Part shown: positions 7,962 to 15,335 of the stretch, one piece after another | Layout: the number at the start of each line of letters is the position of its first letter | Numbering within the stretch: the first letter of the stretch is position 1 | Assembly (NCBI RefSeq): GCF_000513195.1 | Contig: NZ_CBVI010000097.1 | Coordinates: forward strand, 1 to 64,000 | Direction of reading: 5' to 3' | DNA from: Bacteroides timonensis | Lineage (GTDB): Bacteria; Bacteroidota; Bacteroidia; Bacteroidales; Bacteroidaceae | DNA: 64,000 nt | Translations under genes and position numbers: made by a program | The notes under the pieces: model-generated | Database searches by the model: none | Told to the model about the DNA's origin: nothing | The model's input: the letters and a program-made list of their open reading frames with translations, nothing else

Positions 7962-8258
7962 TTACTTTTCAGTATTGTGAGTTCCTGAAGCTGTAATTTT
8001 GCATACAAGACGGTCATTTTGGCGTGAAGCATTGTTATCCCATTGCAAGGGACGGAGGTTGGATAGATTATCAGTTCCACCTTTTGAAACAGGAACGATA
8101 TGGTCTATTTCCCAACCATATTCACTATTTCTATTTCCGTAGAACCTTCTTCCAATCCAAGCCTTGCATTGGTCTTGACGCCAAACAGCTGGGTCATTTC
8201 CAGCAACTGGTGTTGCCTTTTCCCATACTTGTTGAATGGTTTCTTCTGAAAAAGCCAT
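7962..8258 (-). CDS. HNH endonuclease, passenger in the insertion element
   Basis: A 98-residue protein with an HNH core: after CKAWIGRRFYGNRNSEYGWEI comes DHIVPVSKGG (His 53), then NLSNLRPLQWDNN with the family Asn and the final N/H position. HNH enzymes bind one metal through these residues and cut DNA. The ATG at 8258 (MAFSEET) is preferred over one three codons upstream. It lies inside the 1595-bp insertion, on the same strand as the transposase remnant. It may be a cargo nuclease or a defence protein; its target is unknown. Confidence 0.75.
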   Translation of the reverse strand: MAFSEETIQQVWEKATPVAGNDPAVWRQDQCKAWIGRRFYGNRNSEYGWEIDHIVPVSKGGTDNLSNLRPLQWDNNASRQNDRLVCKITASGTHNTEK

Positions 8259-8516
8259 AATATGCAATTTTAATTCGGGGAATCTTTGTATACGATAAGT
8301 TTATGTCGCCCCTGCAACAAGATTGTATCGTATATGTCTCTTATTCTCAGTTTTCAGGGGAGAAGTCTATAAAAGCCTGTCGCATATCCTCACGGACTTT
8401 AAGAAAAGGCTTGCGATACCTTATGGAAAAGGTAAACAAAATGAGTGCCAATACCCTTTTCCTGACAAAATGTCATAGCAATCTATGCCCAAAGTTATCA
8501 GATATAGAATAAAGAA

Positions 8517-8815
8517 AATTTGTAGATATAAATAGAACAATTATTTCAATTGAAGTACAAGACCGCGGTGGTAAAGAAGCGAATATCATCGTCAAAGGGG
8601 AACGGAACAATCAGATTATGTTTGAGGAACAGTTTGATTATAAGGACGAAGAAAAGTACTCTTTACGTCTTCATCTTCTGAAAGGGCGATTTATGGAAAA
8701 ATTTTCGAAACTTGGCGAGAGTGTAGGTATTCTTTGTATCCGTAAACTATTCAATGATATAACGATACGGAGTAAAATGAAAGCTAATCCCGATTATAGA
8801 ACACTTGATAAATAA
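8517..8815 (+). pseudogene. 5'-truncated open frame of unknown function
   Basis: An open frame of about 99 codons runs from just after a stop at 8514-8516 to TAA at 8815. The first ATG is at 8618 and the upstream 33 codons look coding (IISIEVQDRGGKEANIIVKG). The product seems to have lost its start, or begins at a rare codon. The C-terminal part is basic and helical (LRLHLLKGRFMEKFSKLGE). It lies in the insertion element. I recognise no family. If translated from 8618 the product is 65 residues. Confidence 0.4.
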
Positions 8816-8821
8816 AACGTT

Positions 8822-8953
8822 ATGGAAGCTCAAACAACATGGACTGCTTTAAGGCATAGTCTCAAGATAAATTATTGGAGTGACCAAAAACAATGCTGGG
8901 TTAAGAAAGTAAAGAAAACCGCAGAGCAAGCTCCCAAGGTTAAATTTAGATAA
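8822..8953 (+). CDS. Small basic protein of 43 residues, hypothetical
   Basis: ATG at 8822 follows the stop of the preceding open frame by 6 bp, suggesting co-transcription. The product is basic and rich in Trp, Lys and Gln (a repeated pattern of K-x-x-K-K at residues 27-33). It has no membrane segment. It ends where the converging transposase remnant ends. I do not recognise it. Confidence 0.35.
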   Translation: MEAQTTWTALRHSLKINYWSDQKQCWVKKVKKTAEQAPKVKFR

Positions 8954-9189
8954 AGGCAGGATTATTAGAGCCTTCAAACATAGTTCCTATTCTGACGTTG
9001 AAGTTCTTGCCCGTATTCTTATAGCGGTACATTCCATCGCCACGGTTATATACTTTGGACGTAGGGGTCATAAGGAGAAACAGGAATACCGTTTGCCCAG
9101 CGTTGCTGTTCCAGATACTTGATGCAGCTTTCCTCTGTAGGAAATGCTTCCAAGAGGTCATATAAAGAAGTGAATTTACCAATATTCAT
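8946..9189 (-). pseudogene. IS1595/ISXO2-type transposase N-terminus, frameshifted and truncated
   Basis: The first frame (MNIGKFTSLYDLLEAFPTEESC, then YLEQQRWANG.PVSPYDP) and a second frame (SKVYNRGDGMYRYKNTGKNF, then NVRIGTMFEG) together give the usual transposase N-terminus that carries a zinc-ribbon-like fold. They are joined only by a frameshift near 9060. The reading ends after about 80 residues, whereas intact members have about 300 and carry the catalytic domain after this point. It lies just inside the right inverted repeat, as in intact IS1595 elements. Confidence 0.8.
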
Positions 9190-9344
9190 CTTACTAAAGT
9201 TTATAGTTCTTGCTATATATAACTCTGGTGAGAAAAGTTGCTTGGGAAAACAGTTATCTGTGTATATAGAAATACCGCCCAAAACTCTTGTTCTGAACGG
9301 CATTATTGGCAAAGTTAGTTAGGGTATTGTCGTAAATACTCACC

Positions 9345-9352
9345 ATAAAAAA
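9345..9352 (+). repeat. Target site duplication, right copy
   Basis: ATAAAAAA immediately outside the right inverted repeat, identical to the copy at 7742-7749. Confidence 0.85.
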
Positions 9353-9373
9353 CTTATAATCGGCCGGTTCTGT

Positions 9374-9424
9374 AATAAGAAAGCCATGAAACCCTCTCTT
9401 TTTATCGTTTCCATGACTTTCTTA
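9374..9424. terminator. Hairpin between the insertion element and the HTH gene pair
   Basis: TAAGAAAGCCATGAAA pairs with TTTCCATGACTTTCTTA across a 20-base loop, with one mismatch and one bulge. It follows the leftward HTH operon, so it probably ends that transcript. Confidence 0.5.
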
Positions 9425-9454
9425 TGTTTATGTCGTGATACTTGGAAACGGGTA

Positions 9455-9757
9455 TTACCAATGATCAAATGTTTCCACCCTGTTTTTTTCCAACAGAACA
9501 AGAATGTCCTTTTCCTTATATAATAATTTGCCTCCTACTTTGTAATAGGGCAACCTGCCGTTCATTCTGTAATCAGCCAGCGTTCTTCGTGTCAGCTTTA
9601 ATTTCTCCGCCAACTCGCTGTCGGTAATGTAACGCTCTCCGTTCAGGACCGGACGAAAGTTTTTCTCCTGGTCATCCAGCATTTTGGACAGGGTGCTTAT
9701 GTTCCGAAAAAAACGTATAATCTCAGGGCTTTCTTTGGTCAGTATGAATTGAGTCAT
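9455..9757 (-). CDS. Helix-turn-helix DNA-binding protein (excisionase-like), second of a pair
   Basis: A 100-residue protein whose C-terminal half is a MerR/Xis-like HTH_17 domain (ITDSELAEKLKLTRRTLADYR, then LPYYKVGGKLLYKEKDI). Such proteins act as recombination directionality factors or small regulators on Bacteroides conjugative elements. The ATG at 9757 overlaps the stop of the upstream gene by 4 bp (ATGA), so the two are translationally coupled. In CTnDOT two small Xis-like proteins precede the exc topoisomerase gene; here the pair stands apart from topB. Its role in excision is inferred from this similarity. Confidence 0.7.
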   Translation of the reverse strand: MTQFILTKESPEIIRFFRNISTLSKMLDDQEKNFRPVLNGERYITDSELAEKLKLTRRTLADYRMNGRLPYYKVGGKLLYKEKDILVLLEKNRVETFDHW

Positions 9758-10047
9758 AAGGATTCGGGGGTTACATGGTGAATACTGTTTTCCAAATAAC
9801 GTATAATATCCTGACGCCTGTAATATACCTTGCGGTCTATATGGCTGTAAGGGATAATCCTGCTTCTCCGAAGTTGCAACAGCTTTCGGGGCGAGACATT
9901 CATAAGCATACACGCTTCCTGGTTATCAATCCAGTCATCCATACTACAGATGCCTCCTCCGCATGTTTCACGCATTTTCTTTTCAACGGCTTCCAAAGCC
10001 TCATTCATTTCCATGAATGCCTTAGCTTCGATACATACAAACTCCAT
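9754..10047 (-). CDS. Helix-turn-helix DNA-binding protein (excisionase-like), first of a pair
   Basis: A 97-residue protein: an N-terminal helix with many Glu and Lys, then an HTH_17-type domain (WIDNQEACMLMNVSPRKLLQLR, then IIPYSHIDRKVYYRRQDII). The ATG at 10047 is chosen over one at 10116, because the latter would translate into a probable promoter (TATTTTCG, minus strand, 10073-10080) and iteron locus 2. It starts an operon with the next HTH gene. The iterons 60-100 bp upstream suggest shared control with the toprim and DUF3945 operons. A role as excisionase or regulator is inferred. Confidence 0.7.
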   Translation of the reverse strand: MEFVCIEAKAFMEMNEALEAVEKKMRETCGGGICSMDDWIDNQEACMLMNVSPRKLLQLRRSRIIPYSHIDRKVYYRRQDIIRYLENSIHHVTPESL

Positions 10048-10105
10048 AAACTCTGCTTTTTTTGTCCGGCACGAAAATACGGGAAGTAAAAGTCGTGGGC
10101 AAAAG

Positions 10106-10145
10106 GATGTCATCAAACGGCATCAGATGTCATCAGATGTCAGAG
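10106..10145 (+). repeat. Four contiguous 10-bp iterons, locus 2
   Basis: Abutting units GATGTCATCA, AACGGCATCA, GATGTCATCA and GATGTCAGAG. They lie in the divergent region between the leftward HTH operon and the rightward phosphoribosyltransferase gene. The -7-like box of the HTH operon (10073-10080, minus) is 26 bp away. A rightward box TCTGTTTG lies at 10151-10158. Either or both promoters could be controlled. Confidence 0.75.
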
Positions 10146-10257
10146 ACCGCTCTGTTTGGGGAAGCAAATTAAAAGAATGGCTAAAAGTCTGTTTCTTTAC
10201 CGGAAAAACAGTATTTTTATCCCGGACAATCTGTCCGAAAATAAAAAAACAGGAAAT

Positions 10258-11088
10258 ATGGAACTGATAATCAATGCAACATTATTACTAACGGCTATCG
10301 TTCTCTGGATATACGGACAATACTGGAGAAAAAAGTGCGGCAAGGTGCTATGCCAATATGCAGCAGCCTACGATGAGCGGGAAGACAGGGAGAAACCGCT
10401 ACGTCAAGCCATCATAGCAGGAAATCCTCATGCACCGCTGTTATATGCGCTGACTTGTCCTGAGCTGTTTGATAAAGTCCGTCCGTTGCGATTGTTCTCA
10501 TTCGGGAGCATTCGCTGCGTGTTTGCCGGCTATTATTTTCCCAAACGCTTTGAAAGCTGGCTTTGTGATGACCAGTTGGCATTCGTGCAAAAAGTATATG
10601 ATTTCAAGGATGGAAAAGACAGCTGTACGGAATATTTTTCACAAGCATTCCTGCTTCTTTCCACTGATGAGGATATTACTGCCATGTTTATGCCGTGCAG
10701 CACATCAGACCGCTATTACAGACGTTTCTCAGGTATTGCCAGTTTTCTGGAAACGCATGGCTATGTCCGTTCAGGACTGGATTTAATATGCATTACGGAA
10801 AGCAGGGAGTGTAAACACGCCTCAGAAAAACGCTCTGAAATAAATACCGCCAACTATATGATGTCAAACGATCTGTACGGAAAGCGCGTGGTGATTGTCG
10901 ATGATTTGCTGACCAGCGGATCCAGCCTGATGGAATACGCCCATAATCTGGAAAGGGCCGGTGCCAAAGTGGAAGGTGCTGTATTTCTTGCCCGTACCTT
11001 TCAGATGCCTTCGCCGACAAAAGTAAAACGCCTGGTATGGAAACGCCATCTATCAGTCCTGATCTGGAGAAGGTCTGACGACCTGTAA
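10258..11088 (+). CDS. Membrane-anchored phosphoribosyltransferase-family protein
   Basis: A 276-residue protein. Residues 1-20 (MELIINATLLLTAIVLWIYG) form a signal anchor. The C-terminal half has a type I phosphoribosyltransferase fold, with the PRPP loop VVIVDDLLTSGSS near residue 215, as in ComF-like and orotate enzymes. I chose the ATG at 10258, which follows AGGAAAT; in-frame ATGs at 10156 and 10177 would add up to 34 residues. The gene faces rightward from iteron locus 2. The substrate is unknown; membrane anchoring is unusual for this family and hints at a role in the envelope or in competence-like DNA handling. Confidence 0.65.
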   Translation: MELIINATLLLTAIVLWIYGQYWRKKCGKVLCQYAAAYDEREDREKPLRQAIIAGNPHAPLLYALTCPELFDKVRPLRLFSFGSIRCVFAGYYFPKRFESWLCDDQLAFVQKVYDFKDGKDSCTEYFSQAFLLLSTDEDITAMFMPCSTSDRYYRRFSGIASFLETHGYVRSGLDLICITESRECKHASEKRSEINTANYMMSNDLYGKRVVIVDDLLTSGSSLMEYAHNLERAGAKVEGAVFLARTFQMPSPTKVKRLVWKRHLSVLIWRRSDDL

Positions 11089-11120
11089 ATTGTAAAGTTT
11101 ACATTCGGATTTTACAATTT
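11087..11120. terminator. AT-rich hairpin behind the phosphoribosyltransferase gene
   Basis: AATTGTAAA pairs with TTTACAATT in the sequence directly after the stop codon, and further TTTACA copies follow. It is a plausible weak terminator or a binding site cluster. The rest of the gap to 11327 is AT-rich with no gene seen. Confidence 0.4.
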
Positions 11121-11326
11121 TACACCTCGAATTTTTACATTTCAATTTCCCCTATACTATTTTTATATCTGTATTTTATTGATTTGCAGCATTATATAAT
11201 TCCCCGTCCAATATAAACGGATAATGTGGCATACATTTTTCACTGAATATGGCATATACTCTTGAAAGTGCGCACAAGAAAAGGGTATTCCAGTAATAAC
11301 CTTTAAAAAGACAGGAGAAAATTGCC

Positions 11327-11653
11327 ATGATGTATATAGACAATGAAGTGCTTGAAAAAATGATAATGACCATAGTGGAAGGTTTTGACCGTATAGAAAA
11401 GAAACTGGACAGGATGGGACGCGTGAAGGACTGCCTGAATGGAGACGAGCTTTTGGACAACTATGACATTGCCAAACTGCTAAACGTGTCATTGCGGACA
11501 GTCGCCCGTTACAGGGAAAAAGGGCTGATCCGTTATTACCAGACGGACGATAACGGGAAAAACTTCTACAGAAGCTCGGAAATACAGGAGTTTTTACAGA
11601 AACGTGGGAAAAAAGATAAGGGCGGGAATACCAACATGGGAAAGTTATGCTAA
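11327..11653 (+). CDS. Helix-turn-helix domain protein with coiled-coil N-terminus
   Basis: A 108-residue protein. Residues 1-40 are helical and suited to dimerisation (VLEKMIMTIVEGFDRIEKKL). Residues 45-95 form an HTH_17/MerR-like domain (DIAKLLNVSLRTVARYREKG, then YRSSEIQEFL). The tail is basic. It differs from the two HTH proteins at 9455-10047 in order and length but has the same kind of DNA-binding domain. It is probably a regulator or accessory recombination factor of the element. The start could be either of two adjacent ATGs. Confidence 0.65.
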   Translation: MMYIDNEVLEKMIMTIVEGFDRIEKKLDRMGRVKDCLNGDELLDNYDIAKLLNVSLRTVARYREKGLIRYYQTDDNGKNFYRSSEIQEFLQKRGKKDKGGNTNMGKLC

Positions 11654-11658
11654 CTTTG
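11651..11658 (+). promoter_or_regulatory. -7 promoter box for the NYN-domain gene
   Basis: TAACTTTG matches TAnnTTTG exactly and lies 18 bp before the ATG at 11676, giving a very short leader. It overlaps the stop codon of the preceding HTH gene. Confidence 0.6.
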
Positions 11659-11675
11659 TTTCATAAACAGTTGTT

Positions 11676-12380
11676 ATGAAGACAAATGCCAATTCAAGAT
11701 ATACCGTTGCAGTCCTTATTGACGGGGATAACGCATCCTTTGAGAGGATGGAAGATATAATGGGCTTTGTTTCCCGTTACGGGGATGCCGTTGTGAGACG
11801 AATTTATGGAGACTGGACGAGGAAAGCGCTTTCCGCATGGAAGGAAAGTGCCAGGGAGCATGGATTCAGGCTTGTACAAGCTTCCTCCCATGTTCCCGGA
11901 AAGAACACGACGGACATTGCACTGGTCATAGATGCGATGGATATTCTTCGGGACGGGCAGGTGGACTGTTTCTGCCTGGTGGCCAGTGACGGTGATTACA
12001 GCCTGCTTGCCCAACGGATACGGGAAGCCGGGGTGAAAGTGCTGGGATATGGGGAAGGAAAGACCCCGGTGTCATTGGTACGGTCCTGTTCCGTATTCCT
12101 GTATGCCGACCGGAAGGAAAGCAAGGCAGAGGAGAACACTCCCGAATTCTTTATCCGAAGGGATATGGAGTATTTCGACAAGGCTTTTGAGCAGGCGGCT
12201 GACGGCAAAGAAGAGGTTTCCCTTTCACTGATCGGCGGTGCATTGAAAAAAATGATGCCCAAATTCAAGGTCAGGAGATATGGATGCAAGACATTGGGCA
12301 AACTCTATGAAAAGTTGGACCGGTATGAGCTGGTCATGACGGAAAAGGGAGTGGCAAATGCCGTACGGCTGAAATATTAA
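11676..12380 (+). CDS. NYN-domain ribonuclease-like protein with OST-HTH domain
   Basis: A 234-residue protein. Residues 10-150 form a NYN (PIN-like) domain with the expected acidic residues: IDGDN near 15-19, TTDIALVIDAMD near 90-101, and CLVASDGDYSLL near 110-121. NYN domains bind one metal ion and cut RNA. Residues about 165-230 resemble an OST-HTH/LOTUS RNA-binding domain (LSLIGGALKKMMPKF, then GCKTLGKLYEKLDRY). It has its own promoter and ends at a strong bidirectional terminator. The role could be RNA surveillance or defence; the target is not known. Confidence 0.8.
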   Translation: MKTNANSRYTVAVLIDGDNASFERMEDIMGFVSRYGDAVVRRIYGDWTRKALSAWKESAREHGFRLVQASSHVPGKNTTDIALVIDAMDILRDGQVDCFCLVASDGDYSLLAQRIREAGVKVLGYGEGKTPVSLVRSCSVFLYADRKESKAEENTPEFFIRRDMEYFDKAFEQAADGKEEVSLSLIGGALKKMMPKFKVRRYGCKTLGKLYEKLDRYELVMTEKGVANAVRLKY

Positions 12381-12402
12381 ACCGCATAGCAGGAGTGTTC
12401 CA

Positions 12403-12455
12403 AAACGTCAGTTTCTCCTATACATCGTTTTATGTATCAGGAGAAACTGACGTTT
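12403..12455. terminator. Strong bidirectional terminator
   Basis: A perfect 17-bp stem (AAACGTCAGTTTCTCCT with its complement at 12439-12455) is capped by an inner 6-bp stem (ATACAT, ATGTAT). It separates two converging genes (ending at 12380 and 12461) and can serve both strands. Confidence 0.85.
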
Positions 12456-12460
12456 GTGTT

Positions 12461-13240
12461 CTATACCGGGATGGGGTTTACCCGTAACGTGTCAAGATTG
12501 AGATAGGCTCCCCGGTAGAACGTTCTTCCTTCCCTGAGCATGCGCCACAGGACGTCGCATCCGATTTGTGCCAACATGGAATTGATGAAGAGATCCTGCT
12601 TTTGCAATGCCTCCGTCAGCGAGCAGCTCGGTCCCGAATCCTTCTCCCTGATGGTGGAATAAGGAACTTCCTCCGTTATGACGTTCATCTTGGGTATAGG
12701 CAGGTATTCAGTAGAGGAGGGCTGCGGTATCTTGCTTTTGACATTTCCTATCAGTACTTGTCCGGTGGTCTGGGCATTGCCGAAATCCATCCAGTATATC
12801 GGTGATTTCTCGTCATCGTATGAACGTTCCCTATGCTTTTTCAAAAAACGCCACAGACCAGTCCGTGAACGGGTGGTGTCCGTGCAGGTGATGATGATAT
12901 TCGCCAAAACGGAATCTGATGTTCCTGACGGATAGCATTGCCCTTTTGCCTCCCATGAAAAGCCGAAAAAGCGGTTGATACGGGTTACAAGTGCCACCGC
13001 CTTGTTCAGTCCGAGTTCGGATTCGCTGAACAACTGGCGTCCGATGTTCGCTTCCGTGACAGTATCGGGGTCAAAAACCGTCACGTGCAGGCCCGGATGT
13101 CCGAGTGCCTGCAATGCGATACTCATCCTTGCCAGATTGGTGGCCACCTGCGATCCGGTTCCGCCCGCACCGATTATGAAAACGGTTACGGGATGGTGGG
13201 GATTGAGCAGGTATCTGTCTGTATAATGAATCTTTTTCAT
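12461..13240 (-). CDS. PRTRC system ThiF family protein
   Basis: A 259-residue E1-like protein with a Rossmann nucleotide loop (FIIGAGGTGSQVATNLAR, residues 21-38) and the conserved Asp/Arg region after it (FDPDTVTEANIGRQLF). ThiF/MoeB/UBA1 enzymes adenylate the C-terminus of a small protein partner. PRTRC cassettes (ParB-related, ThiF-related) occur on plasmids and conjugative elements and are of unknown function. It is the last gene of the leftward set ThiF-B-F-C-E. Its start overlaps the stop of protein B by 4 bp, indicating coupling. Confidence 0.9.
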   Translation of the reverse strand: MKKIHYTDRYLLNPHHPVTVFIIGAGGTGSQVATNLARMSIALQALGHPGLHVTVFDPDTVTEANIGRQLFSESELGLNKAVALVTRINRFFGFSWEAKGQCYPSGTSDSVLANIIITCTDTTRSRTGLWRFLKKHRERSYDDEKSPIYWMDFGNAQTTGQVLIGNVKSKIPQPSSTEYLPIPKMNVITEEVPYSTIREKDSGPSCSLTEALQKQDLFINSMLAQIGCDVLWRMLREGRTFYRGAYLNLDTLRVNPIPV

Positions 13241-13938
13241 ACCAATAAGTCTTTAAGTTGTCTGTCCATAGGTTTCAATTCGTTATAGTCAAACGGATTG
13301 GTCCGTGCCTTTTCCGTCACCGAAACCAGATTGCTTTCGGTGGGATTCCTGCTTCCTCCCAAATGGGAAAATTCACTGAGCCAGAAGCGTTTTTCCCAAT
13401 ACTCAAGGAGTTTTGAGAAAGTCATGTTTTCCGGAGGAATCAACGAGGCATTTCCCAGACAGACACTGCTTCCCGTTACATTGAAAAACGGGGCAAGGAA
13501 AAGCGGGCTGTCTTCTGCCGGTGCTTCTCCCTTATAGGCAAAAATTTCCAGTCTGTCACCGGAAACCCTGTAAATGACACCGGGTACATGGAATGTCCCG
13601 TCCGGAATATTCAGCCTTTCGGAAAAGAACATCTGCCGTTTTCCCGGAGGATTGTACCAGATGTACCTCTCGTGTCCCTTGCGTGTATCGCACCACAGCA
13701 TATTGGCGGGGATTTTCCCATGCGGTACATCCTGCCGGTTATCCGTATAGTATTCCACAAGGGAGTCCATAAATTCATACGTAACGGGGACGGCAGCCTC
13801 CATCCGGCCTCTGTCGTTGATCGGATGCAGTTCGAGATAATATGTCCCGTGTCCATAGCGGCCATCACTGTATTCGTAAGCAATCAGTGCCGCTTTGGGA
13901 ACCATCACCTGTTGAAGTTTCTTAGTCAGTTCATTCAT
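13237..13938 (-). CDS. PRTRC system protein B
   Basis: A 233-residue soluble protein between PRTRC F and ThiF, which is its usual place. It shows the HGTYYLELHPI and FFNVTGSSVCLGNA blocks I associate with PRTRC protein B. The start is uncertain: ATG at 13938 lies 10 bp after the upstream stop, while an in-frame ATG at 13962 would overlap the upstream gene by 14 bp. Activity is unknown; as part of a cassette with a ThiF-like enzyme it may be a partner or substrate of adenylation. Confidence 0.8.
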   Translation of the reverse strand: MNELTKKLQQVMVPKAALIAYEYSDGRYGHGTYYLELHPINDRGRMEAAVPVTYEFMDSLVEYYTDNRQDVPHGKIPANMLWCDTRKGHERYIWYNPPGKRQMFFSERLNIPDGTFHVPGVIYRVSGDRLEIFAYKGEAPAEDSPLFLAPFFNVTGSSVCLGNASLIPPENMTFSKLLEYWEKRFWLSEFSHLGGSRNPTESNLVSVTEKARTNPFDYNELKPMDRQLKDLLV

Positions 13939-13948
13939 GTCATTCGTT

Positions 13949-15058
13949 TTAAAAGTTGTCATCAATATAGCCTGTAAAACACACCAACCATCTGGAAAGC
14001 CTTTCCGGATAGTCATCCATCTGAAAAAGACTGTCCGTTTCCGGTGTCAGTAGCTTGTAAGTGACCGGAGTAAGGGCATAGGTTTCCTGATAATCCGAAT
14101 TCATATACCCCTTGACACACTCCGCCAATGTATCATCAGCAGAATAGACCAGTATGACCTGGCTTTCCATTCCCACCGGGGGAAAATCGCATTCCTCTTC
14201 ATAAGCCCAATCGTACTGGTAGCCTGTCAATACCGGGCTTTCCGGAGTAATCAATGCCATGCCGTCCTCAATCAGTTCCAACAGCTTCAGCTCTTTTTCC
14301 TTTTTTGTCCGATAATTCCGCACAGCCTCCTCCAAAGACTTGCAGAACGGTTTGCCCGACATCCGTCTGAGTGCTTTCATCCGTTTTCCAGACTGATAGG
14401 AATCTGCCAGCCGTTTGTTCGCCCTGACTTCCTTCGGGGAAGCATCGGAATCCCGGTTTCCCCAGTCTTCCAGTTCTTCTATGGCAAAGTCATAATAAAA
14501 TGTCTCAGTAATATCGTACAGCCCGTGATGCCGGACAAATAGCCGGATGAACTCTCTGACAATGTTCTTCAATGATGCCGAAAGCCGTTCGGTAAAATCA
14601 ACCGGAATCCAAAACAAAGCAGGTTCCGGCCAGTCATGATGGCGGAACAGACAGAAATGCAGCCTTCCGCTTTTCTTTTCCAGATTGATACACTCCGGTA
14701 CACACTCTTCCATAACTCTGTACAACTCGGTAATATTCAGGCGGGGGCAACCCCCTTTCCTGTATCGGAAAGGGAGTTTTATGCCCATAAGTTCCGCATA
14801 TCTTGATGCCGACCGGTAGAGATAGTCAAAATTTTCCGGAGTCGTGAGATTGACCGGAGAATCATTATCCATATCCTGATGCCAATAATCCGGTGCAAGG
14901 GGTGTGATTCTACCGGTCAGAAAAGCATTGTGCTTCCCGGTGGCAGAAGTATCCTTCTTTTCCGTTCCGAGGTTCCCCTTCGGATGTGGGACGAACTTAC
15001 TGAGAGAATAATCAGCCGTGCCAGTCCATCCTTGGCTTGTTCTGAAAGCTGTCTGCAT
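13949..15058 (-). CDS. PRTRC system protein F-like
   Basis: A 369-residue protein between PRTRC C and B. The centre has a Tyr- and aromatic-rich region (TETFYYDFAIEELEDWG) followed by a basic helical part (RANKRLADSYQSGKRMKALRRM). No catalytic motif or membrane segment is seen. The name rests mainly on its place in the cassette and on general resemblance to proteins labelled PRTRC F. An overlapping frame near the start (to 15150) encodes a lysine-rich peptide that I consider a shadow. Confidence 0.65.
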   Translation of the reverse strand: MQTAFRTSQGWTGTADYSLSKFVPHPKGNLGTEKKDTSATGKHNAFLTGRITPLAPDYWHQDMDNDSPVNLTTPENFDYLYRSASRYAELMGIKLPFRYRKGGCPRLNITELYRVMEECVPECINLEKKSGRLHFCLFRHHDWPEPALFWIPVDFTERLSASLKNIVREFIRLFVRHHGLYDITETFYYDFAIEELEDWGNRDSDASPKEVRANKRLADSYQSGKRMKALRRMSGKPFCKSLEEAVRNYRTKKEKELKLLELIEDGMALITPESPVLTGYQYDWAYEEECDFPPVGMESQVILVYSADDTLAECVKGYMNSDYQETYALTPVTYKLLTPETDSLFQMDDYPERLSRWLVCFTGYIDDNF

Positions 15059-15092
15059 GTTTCCTTATCCTTTTTTTTCTTGTTCATACCGC

Positions 15093-15314
15093 TTACCCTT
15101 TCACTCCGATGGTTGTCTTGAAGCGGTAAACCGCCTTGTCGTCCTCCCACTCAGGACCATGTACCGTTGCCGTAGTCAGTTCAGGGTAGGTCATGGAATA
15201 GAAGTCCATCACCTCGTTTACGGACAGTTCGCTGTTCGGATCATCCAACACGAGCTCCACGGAGTCCTTCTTGAATTTGAATACTCTCTGCAATCCTTTG
15301 ATTTCAAGTGCCAT
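15093..15314 (-). CDS. PRTRC system protein C
   Basis: A 73-residue protein, close to the usual length of PRTRC protein C. It has the typical core FKFKKDSVELVLDDPNSELS followed by VNEVMDFYSMTYPELTTATV, and ends in IGVKG. A free C-terminal Gly after a compact beta-rich fold recalls the small ubiquitin-like partners of ThiF-type enzymes, though only one terminal Gly is present; this link is an inference. It is located between E and F. Confidence 0.85.
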   Translation of the reverse strand: MALEIKGLQRVFKFKKDSVELVLDDPNSELSVNEVMDFYSMTYPELTTATVHGPEWEDDKAVYRFKTTIGVKG

Positions 15315-15335
15315 ATTATTTTTCTTTTATAGGGT

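Larger units (their letters stand above)
7750..9344. mobile_element. IS1595-family insertion, 1595 bp, defective, with passenger HNH gene
   Basis: Terminal inverted repeats begin GGTGAGTATTTACGA on both ends (7750 inward on plus, 9344 inward on minus) and continue with imperfect identity for about 30 bp. Exact 8-bp direct repeats ATAAAAAA flank them. Inside, next to the right end, is a frameshifted remnant of an ISXO2/IS1595-type transposase N-terminus. The rest holds an HNH nuclease gene, an ATG-less open frame and a 43-codon frame. The catalytic DDE part of the transposase is absent, so the element needs a transposase in trans to move. Confidence 0.85.

Noticed and set aside
8303..8512. 69-codon plus-strand frame in the insertion element
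   Set aside because: No coding pattern, no neighbour relation, and it sits between better-supported passenger genes.
14917..15150. 77-codon minus-strand frame between PRTRC C and F
   Set aside because: It overlaps both neighbours and shares most of its DNA with the start of PRTRC F in another frame.
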